Below, piece after piece: positions 56,626 to 64,000 of a stretch of 64,000 nucleotides of DNA. Position 1 is the first letter of the stretch; each line of letters begins with the position of its first letter. The translations under genes were made by a program, and so were the position numbers. The notes below the pieces were generated by a model. It saw only the letters and a list, made by a program, of their open reading frames with translations. It was not told the DNA's origin and did not search any database. The DNA is from Acestrorhynchus altus (Eukaryota > Chordata > Actinopteri > Characiformes > Acestrorhynchidae): contig CM067523.1 of NCBI GenBank assembly GCA_034509495.1, positions 21,393,033 through 21,457,032 of the forward strand, in the 5' to 3' direction.

Positions 56626-57164
56626 ATCATGATAATGTGTCTATATTTATTTGCATGTGGTGTGTAGTTGTGTTGCTGTTTACCACGTTTCTGTTCCGGC
56701 ACTTGCAGTTTATCCAACCAGCGTGGGGGGGGGGTTGGATCCAACGTCCATATTGGAGATGAGAACCACCAATCAGACCTACTGATACATCTGCCAATAT
56801 GTGGATTCTGACTTCTTGGGTGATTCATTGACTCCGTCCCGCAGGGATTAGTTCGGTATGATGGTATGTGGTGTTGTTTATGTCCATAATGAGCAGCAGA
56901 GGAAGGCTTTAGTAAGTCGTATACAATCATACAGAAATGTCCTCGCAAATAATTACACTTATTTGAATAATGACTGAACAGCATTGTCGTAGAAACCCAA
57001 CGGCCTGCTTTTCCTTTACACAGCTTCTCTCCAGCGTGTCAATCACGTTATTGGAGAGATGTTGGAATATTGTTGATTTATTGACCTCAGAAGTCAATAC
57101 CGTTGCTGACGTGTCGACGTCTTCTAATCCTATTTCGTCTCTGTCGCCTGGAGCTACGTGCTTG

Positions 57165-57460
57165 TAGCTTGCTGTCGGGTTTAAAGCAACATGCCAGATG
57201 TCTCTGCATGGAGGTGTAGAGGTTCCTAATGGTGTCCTGTGATGATCCATCCCATGCAGCTTGAATGTTCTCACTCAGTTCTGCAGATGGTGTGGTAGGG
57301 GTGGAGTGTTGATAGAGCGTCCAATAGCGTCCACACATTTTCAATCAGGGACAGGTCTGGAGATGAGACCGACCACGGTGTAGTATCTGTCTTCAAGGCA
57401 AGATCTTGAGAAAAAAGGTAGAACCACTGGTTGCTGGACCTTGTTAACGTAACGCTGGAC
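57165..57460 (-). pseudogene. Tc1/mariner transposase fragment
   Basis: Minus-strand copy closely similar to 32.2-32.6 kb: C-terminal MCGRYWTLYQHSTP and ENIQAAWDGSSQDTIRNLY, and upstream DTTPWSVSSPDLSLIENVW in another frame, so a frameshift separates the third catalytic acid from the C-terminus. No N-terminal half. Confidence 0.8.
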
Positions 57461-57535
57461 CGACAAATATGAAATTGCACCCTCACAGATTCGTTGGTCG
57501 TCTCCACCAAGACAAAAGTAGGACTTGTCACTGTG

Positions 57536-57770
57536 GCTCCAGGACCAAGGTTGAGACGCAACAGTATACAGCAGTGTTTGTCCACTGTGTTCCTGGATGC
57601 ACCCCTGTCCTGCACATCATAGTGGATTACCTGCTGTAACAAACCACCTGCATCTCTGATTGACTTGTTTTTGAGCAGGCAAAGCATTAAAATACCTCTG
57701 GAACAGTGTCTCTCAACCCCGGTCCTGGAGGCACCCCTGCTCTGGAAATTTAATGAGGTGATAGTGAAAG
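57536..57770. mobile_element. Cluster of hAT-like MITE ends
   Basis: Three termini of the family seen at 6.7 kb: a reversed end at about 57,536-57,570 (GGCTCCAGGACCAAGGTTGAG), a forward end at 57,571 (CAGTGTTTGTCC..TTCCTGGATGCACCCC) and a forward end at 57,703 (CAGTGTCTCTCAACCCCGGTCCTGGAGGCACCCC). Confidence 0.65.
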
Positions 57771-58484
57771 TGCAGGCGAGTCCAATCCAGGATGCCGCAC
57801 TTCCACGTTCTTTTATGACTTTTTTCTTTTGGTACCTGCAAGATCAATTGCTTCTTTCGGGAAAGACTTTGATCCGTCTTCCTGGTGTAGTAGCACCCCC
57901 TCCACCCACCCCCTCCCTCTTTTCTGCCAACACCAGACTCATTTTCGTAGTCCCTTGCGTTAACTCGATCGTAATTCTTCCTAGCCTTAATTCATGCATA
58001 TCCACTTCTTCTGGGGAGACAGGTTTCCGATGAAGAGAAAATGAGAAAGTGGGGGTAGAGCGGCTGCGGAGGGTTTGGAGGGGTGAGCAGCAGTGGGTGG
58101 TGTGATGCTGGTGTGATGGCGAGGGATTGGAAGTGACACTGGGGCCAGCGAGGGGCGGGGGTTCTCCGAAAGGCGAATGCCGGCCCACAATACCTGGCAC
58201 CCTTCGTTTGCCCTTCTTATCAGCTTCTATTACGGTGAGGTCCTGGTCGGCACAGCGGTGCCCCTCACCGCGATAGAATTAGAAACCCCAGCCGGACACA
58301 ATTCCTCCGGGCGCTGGCCGTCCCTGATGAGAGCGGATGGCTGACTAATAGGGATGCACCGATCGGACGACTACTGATACTGATACTGATTCAGCCATCA
58401 CCAGTGTTTCATTCCTGACCCTCCGGTTCACTTTTGATAACGATGTGGTGTTTAAATGATGGGTTTCTGAATATAGTCCTCGTT

Positions 58485-58905
58485 TCTACTCTCACTGTCC
58501 ATTTTAGCAGCTCTTCTGACCCCACAGGACCACCGCAGGGTAGCTATGATGTGGGTGGTGGGTCGTTCTCAGCACTGCAGTCACACTGACATGGTGGTGG
58601 TATGTTAGTGTGTGTTGCTGGTGCGAGTGGATCAGACGCAGCAGTGCTGCTGGAGTGTTTCAACCCTGTGTCCACTCACTGTCCACTCTATAGGACAGTT
58701 TCTTGGTAGGAGTGTCTCCACCTTGTAGATGTAAAGTCAGAGACAGAAGCTCATCTGTTTCTGCACAGTTTGTGTTGGTCGTCCTCTAGTCCTTCATCAG
58801 TGCTCACAGGACGCTGTCGGCTGGACATTTCTGGTTGGTGGACTGTTCTCGGTCCAGCAGTGACACTGAGGGGTTTAAGAACTCCAGCAGCACTGCCGTG
58901 TTAGG
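58485..58905. mobile_element. Foldback MITE, left arm and complete loop
   Basis: TCACTGTCCATTTTAGCAGC, a deletion to CCCCACAGGACCACCGCAG, the inner left arm, a full loop with CTCCACCTTGTAGATGTAAAG, GTCCTCTAGTCCTTCATCAG and GGTTGGTGGACTGTTCTCGG, then only the first bases of the right arm (CTCCAGCAGCACTGC). Confidence 0.8.
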
Positions 58906-59644
58906 TTGATGTTTAAATATGCAGGTTTTTGGGGTTATAATTCAGAACTATTATTTTAATTCTTATGATTTCCAGTGTTTTGCTGCTCCGGTATCCTCTG
59001 TGTGGCAGCTTGGCCTCTCCCTGTCCTCCTGAAGCCGAGATGCGTAGCGAGCACAGCCTTGGTAAACGAGTGCGTAGGCTGTTAAACGCTGAATAGCTAG
59101 CTTCCTCCCACTGCAATTTCAGAAGCGCTGGCCGTCACTACTGCACCTTCCTCCACTGCTATGGAAACGAATGATGGTAAACAAATGGCTCTTACAAAAA
59201 GTCAAGGATTTTCAGAGCACTGCTTGTGCTGGAACTCTATTATTTGGTCGTTCCATCGTCCCTCTCTTTCTCCTTTTCGTCGCTCAGATGCAGCTCTCGC
59301 CGTTGATGCGCCACTGAATGCCTCTGCAGTCCTATTCGCTCCTGAATCTTAAGTGAATAACGGCGAATGCTCAGCCTCTCTGCTGCAGATTTATTTTATT
59401 CTATTAACATCCGTTCCTGAGCCTAAAATGATGCAGAAGCCACGAGTGCACTGCCGGTACAAAATGCTCTTCCATTGTAAAGATTCCTTTGTGGCAGAGC
59501 TTTTCCTGCTCTACTGGTTGTTTTGACTGAATTACGGTTGTGGTGAAAGCGTTGCGCTTCTTGTGGTCCTGAACTCGTCTCTGGATCATCATGGATTTGA
59601 TGATCCATAATTGCTGGTTGGGATTTAATCCTTACTGTCATTAA

Positions 59645-59850
59645 GTGAATATGGATATATGGATATTTATATCTATATCGAGATATAAACGGAGCTGGAT
59701 ACGGGCTGAGCGATATATCGATATTTATATCTATATCGGGATATAAACAGAGCGGGATACGGGCTGAGCGATATATCGATATTTATATCTATATCGAGAT
59801 ATAAACAGAGCTGGATATGGGCTGAGTGATATATTGAAATATCTAGCTCT
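59645..59850. repeat. 58-bp TATATCG minisatellite, inverted, 3 copies
   Basis: Reverse complement of the 54.3-kb array: GGGCTGAGCGATATATCGATATTTATATCTATATCGGGATATAAACAGAGC. Three and a half units, high identity to the distant array. Confidence 0.95.
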
Positions 59851-59864
59851 CTTTTACTCGCACT

Positions 59865-59870
<6 letters not shown>

Positions 59871-59914
<44 letters not shown>
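59871..59914. repeat. (CT)n microsatellite
   Basis: CT repeat of about 22 units. Confidence 0.95.
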
Positions 59915-59918
<4 letters not shown>

Positions 59919-59959
59919 TAAATGTCACGGCTAAACCAGCAGAGGCATTATGACGACCT

Positions 59960-61570
59960 GCCATTCAGGTTGTGTATTACACGGACCACAGAACAACGTG
60001 AGAAATCACATCAAGTATTGCTATGGTGACAGGGACTGGGGCAGCGTGCTCTGTGATTGGACAGTTATATATCGCTTGTTAAATTCTTGTTATCTCAGCA
60101 GTAAGTGTTTATTTACTCAAACACTAACTGTTCATTCAAACATCTCCAAAGCTCACCTTCAGGAACTTGTCTTATCCAGCACCACCTTTGATGCCGGTGA
60201 TGGAGTTGGAACTAGTGGTGGTGGGATTGATCGGGCCAGTCCCTCGTGCGGATTGGTCAGTTGGGTTTCATGAGAAGCGGTCATATGTACGGTCCAGCTT
60301 CCCAGTCCTCCTGTTTACAATATTGGTCAAAGCACACGTTTGTAAATAAACCGAATGTTTGTGTTTCTCAAACAACATTTTCATTATTTTTTTTTTCTCA
60401 CTTCGGTTCGGAGAACTGGTTACCTTGACAACTGGAGTGACGGGTGTTCGGAGAGTGTTGTGGTCCAGCTGGTGCGGTACTGAATAAACAGCACTGGTAA
60501 CTGTGTCAGGAGTGGTGCAGATTCCCAATTCAGCTACTTCCCCTTCCTCTCCTCCCTTTTTCTTCTTCCCCTTTTGTTTTGCAACACTGCCGCTCTTCTC
60601 TTTCCCTCGCCTGCACGTCGTCACTGCAGAGTGCGATGCAGTCGACCAGCTCGTAATTCAGGAATCACTGCAATTCGTGCTCAATACGTCTGGTTCTGTA
60701 CCGTTTTCAGTGTTTGCTAGAGCTTCGTTCTAACATCTCCGTCCCCATCTGTTAAACACGGTGGCGGGGGTGTCTCTAAACCCTTCTCACGTCTCACTTC
60801 TAACGATGTCGAGGTCTAGACTCTGAGGGACGTTCAGTCCATCGTTCCGATTCCTGCTTCTCGATCAGCTGCTTTCTTCTCACCGTCGAAGGACGAATGC
60901 AAACACCTGTTAAAGCTTTAAACCTTTGAGGGACCAGAGCTCCTTTCTGGCTTCAGATCTGAAAACATTAAGTGCTGTTTATCTGATAGGGGGTGTTTTT
61001 GGTGCTCTGTCAGGTCTTGCGTTGCTGTTTGGGCCCTTTTCTTCTGTAGCTCTGAATCGGTGGTGAAGGTTTCGCTGTAGAAGCTCATGTTGCTCACATA
61101 TTCTTTAAATGTAGGCTCCAGTCTTCTGCTGCTGGACCAGATGTTTAGGACACGCACAGTTCCTGCATCTGGGTGTCTGTATTTTTGGATTTGTACATCT
61201 CTGGAGGCTGTTGGCCTAGCCTATATTGCCTGAGAGCTGTGTATGCGCTCTGCCTCGTGGCCTCTATATGCATCTGTTGCGGTTTTCCCTCTTTCCTCGT
61301 CTTTCTCCTCGTCTTTCTCCTCGTCTTTCTCCTCGTCTCAGTTCGCGTCTTATTTTCCTGCACAGTTCCTGGCAGATTCGCAACAGTGTGGGCTGTAGCA
61401 TTGCTTAGCTGTCCACTACACCAGATGGACTTCTATGCTCTTATCGAGCATGTGCACATACCCTGTCCACTCCCATCCCCCATCTCGGCTCAACCTGTCC
61501 ACGTCCAAAGTCCTTGTCTGTCTTCATGCTAAGCCGACGCACCTCCCATCCGACTGTGAGGATACCTCAC
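59960..61570. other. Presumed intron, no exon recognised
   Basis: Contains a short perfect repeat of CTCGTCTTTCTC, about four copies at 61,297-61,340, which creates a hydrophobic plus-strand frame of no significance. Otherwise no repeats or exons are evident. Confidence 0.4.
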
Positions 61571-61574
61571 AGAA

Positions 61575-61722
61575 TATTGGGTATTCTCCTCCTCTCACCC
61601 TGATCTTCAGGACCCCACAGGACCACCACAGACACTGACATGGTGGTGGTGTGTTGGCGTGTGTTGCGCTGGTACGAGTGGATCAGGCACAGCAGTGCTG
61701 CTGGGGTTTTTAAACACTGGAT
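61575..61722. mobile_element. Foldback MITE, left-arm fragment
   Basis: ATTCTCCTCCTCTCACCCTGATCTTC, ACCCCACAGGACCACCACAG, then CACTGACATGGTGGTGGTGTG and GTACGAGTGGATCAGGCACAG to the arm's inner end. Confidence 0.8.
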
Positions 61723-63755
61723 GTTTCCGGAACGTGATGCTCAGGTTAGAAGGGTTGGGAATCATGTCATTTTTCCCATCATCACCATTTCATTCCAACC
61801 TCAGAAGACACCAGTAGCTTGACTGGTGTGTCTGGATGGTCAATAAAGTGGCTTTATTAATGTGCGACACTTGGTTCCGTTCAGCTCGTTCACAGTTTCT
61901 CTGAAGTGAACCATTTCACACCAGCCAAACTCTCGAAATGACCTTGTTCGCATCTCCACCGCTCTCAAGAAAAGCACTTAGTATGGTGATTGTTGTTCCC
62001 CTGAATCTACCCGGTGTGTAGGTTCTCGCAGTGCAGCAGGACGTGTGAATGGGGGTCCGTGAGTGCTCCCTGCAGAAGCCAGGCTGATCAATAATGTAGA
62101 TGTTTTTTGAAGAGGGGCAGCGAGCAGCTCTGCCGCTTTCTTACATGCATACATGCGAACGCTTGTGCTCGTGCTCCTCCTCCTCCTCTCTCAGCAGGCC
62201 GTGTCGAGTTCCCGTCCCCTCTGGAGGACAGATAGGGTGGCTGAATTTATTTTGCCTTGCTAAGATATTACAATAAGCAAGCTGCTGCCGTTGATACACG
62301 ATGCCTGAGATACAGCAGGCTGGACTCTGGTTTCTGTCCTATTGAGTTGCTGCTGTTCAAAGCCGTAACTTATGACACGCGCTTTCAAATGCAGATGAAG
62401 GACATTGGAGATGCTGGGTGGGAGGGGAATAAACAGCCCGTGCTGCTCTGTTTTGACTGTTCGGGCTGAAGTGGTGCAGGAGACAGATCTGAAAAGGAAC
62501 GAGGATATGCTAATGTGGGCCGGCATCGCCCCAAGTGAACCCGGTCCTGTCCATAGCTGTGGGGGTGTAGGACAGTATTGATGGGTAATTGCACTGTGAC
62601 GGCTCCGTGCGGATCAGCAAACTGAGACACTGTGCCCCTCCGTCTTCAGCCGAGCCACCTCTGTCTAGGTCAGTAGATGGTACCTTCTGGTACCTGACCT
62701 GGGAGCCGATGCTTACCTTGGAGGCTGCCCACTTCACATGTATCGGAGAAGGCATGTGTTTGTCTTCAGCTAGTGTCGGTAGGATTGCAAGCGATGGGGG
62801 GACTCTGAGTGGGTGGGTTGTCCCTAGTCTGGAGAGAGAGAAAGAGGTAGAGTTTGACATTAATAAGAAAATGTAAGAAATACATAGTTGCCAAACGAGG
62901 GTAGTGACCATTATCGCCCTATACTGTTGTGTGTGTGTGTGTGTGTGTGGGTCTGCTAATACACCATGATTTGTGTCCGTCTCTGCCTGTTTCCCGGTCC
63001 CCCGTGATCCGACTGCCTTCTGCTCCGTGTTCAATATTCAGACAGCGAGGTTGGCGAGAGGTCCGCGGGCAGCCTCGGCTACGGTCAGATGTGTTGCGCG
63101 ATACGGGGAGGCAGAGGGCCGTCTGTCTGGAGTGGCGCTGCAGGGAGGGAGGAAGGGAGTGGGGCTGCTCCACCGGCCTGATTTCCCAGATAAATGGAGC
63201 TGACTGGGTTGTGGAAATGGTGGCGCTTCCTGTAATATGATGCCCAGGGGAACGGGAGAAAGAGGGGGGCGAGGACAGAAGAGAGGCAGCATAAAGGATG
63301 GCTGTGCCCTCAGGCAAGCATTAGAGTGCCCGTCCTCTCCTTAGTCCCACAATGCTCTGTGAACAACATGGGTCTGCATGTTCACAAAAGCCACCGACCA
63401 GGTCTGAGGGACACGCTGCGACGGCCTGCAACTGAAACAACACCAACGCCGCGCTTTTCATTCACCTTCTCACAGCCGTCGGACGGAGCGGAGGAGCCCG
63501 TCCGGGTGTCTGCGGTCATTTCTCGTTGTTTGACTCCAGTTGTTCGATACTCTTACCAGTTCAGGTGTAACGGTACTTCCTAGTTTACAACGTACTACCA
63601 CCACCATGCTTTTGGGTATGCCGGAGCCCTGATCATGGATAGGAGCTGATCTCTGCGGAGGAACTTTTGGACCAATCGCACTTCAGCCTGTCTTATTTGC
63701 CTTCAACCATTTAAGCGAATATTTTTAAACCGAACTCCGTTTAAACGTTTATCAA
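61723..63755. other. Presumed intron, no exon recognised
   Basis: 62,255-62,480 is complex and repeat-free (CTAAGATATTACAATAAGCAAGC, AACTTATGACACGCGCTTTC) and may be conserved noncoding DNA. A short GT run lies at 62,926-62,949. 63,030-63,200 is CpG-richer, but without promoter motifs or a recognisable protein. Confidence 0.4.
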
Positions 63756-63759
63756 ACAA

Positions 63760-64000
63760 CATAGCAACACCTTTGCAACCAACCCATTTGCATAGTGTCC
63801 ACCTTGCCAACCAACAGATGCACCTTAGCAGCTGAATCCCATTCCACATACCACCACCGTAGCAACCACCTAGCCATGACTTTGCAACCAACTCATCTGC
63901 ATAGTGTCCACCTAGCAACAACTTGGCAACCAACAGCTCAACATTGGCGACGGAGTCCCCTACCATAGCAACCCCTTCACACCTAGCAACACCTTTGCAA
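63760..64000. repeat. TAGCAACCAC-type tandem repeat running off the window
   Basis: Units of about 110 bases beginning CTTTGCAACCAACYCATYTGCATAGTGTCCACC at about 63,771 and 63,880, with a third starting at 63,993; inside each are shorter TAGCAAC repeats. The array continues past the window end. Confidence 0.85.

Noticed and set aside
61173..61532. 119-codon plus-strand frame with repeated FLLVFLLV
   Set aside because: The hydrophobic repeat comes from a short CTCGTCTTTCTC tandem repeat; no other support.
63326..63583. Possible first coding exon of ankrd11 near the window end
   Set aside because: The translation does not resemble the ANKRD11 N-terminus and no acceptor/donor pair with matching sequence is evident.

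Overview
This window is vertebrate nuclear DNA, almost certainly from a teleost fish. Genes have many short exons with GT..AG introns, the two protein genes keep the exon structure of their mammalian orthologs, and the introns are packed with fish-type repeats (tRNA-derived SINEs, Tc1/mariner and hAT relics, foldback MITEs, long CA, GT and CT microsatellites). The repeat repertoire resembles ostariophysan fishes (characins, catfishes, cyprinids); that placement is inference, not proof.

Layout. 1-8.6 kb is intergenic and repeat-rich, with a 1.55-kb AT-rich satellite at 3.2-4.77 kb. 8,877-27,543 (+) is cdh15, encoding the muscle cadherin M-cadherin: 14 coding exons, 808 residues, and an 11-kb first intron. 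27.5-31.4 kb is the convergent intergenic space. 31,430-40,091 (-) is spg7, encoding the mitochondrial m-AAA protease subunit paraplegin: 17 coding exons, 802 residues. 40.1-42.0 kb is a divergent promoter interval with an NRF-1-type site close to spg7, a palindromic CRE, an AAC/AAT-ATT foldback microsatellite and a 20-bp AT-rich minisatellite. At 42.0-42.45 kb a CpG island with CCAAT and GC boxes marks the promoter and 5' exon of a plus-strand gene. By comparison with human 16q24.3, where SPG7 and ANKRD11 lie head to head near CDH15, this is probably ankrd11. I find no coding exon of it here, so 42.5-64 kb is best read as a long 5' intron, dominated by microsatellites, minisatellites and MITEs.

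cdh15 and spg7 are unrelated in function (myoblast adhesion versus inner-membrane proteolysis) and are neighbours by old synteny. I see no novel multi-gene system. The most interesting material is repeat architecture: about 17 copies of a long-armed foldback MITE, one filling most of an spg7 intron; an interspersed element carrying a 52-bp GC-box repeat with 1, 2, 5 or 7 copies at four loci; a tandem array that multiplies a splice-donor-like sequence next to the CpG-island exon; and a ~190-bp inverted repeat at 44.4-45.3 kb. One protein-level oddity is an altered calcium-linker motif in cdh15.
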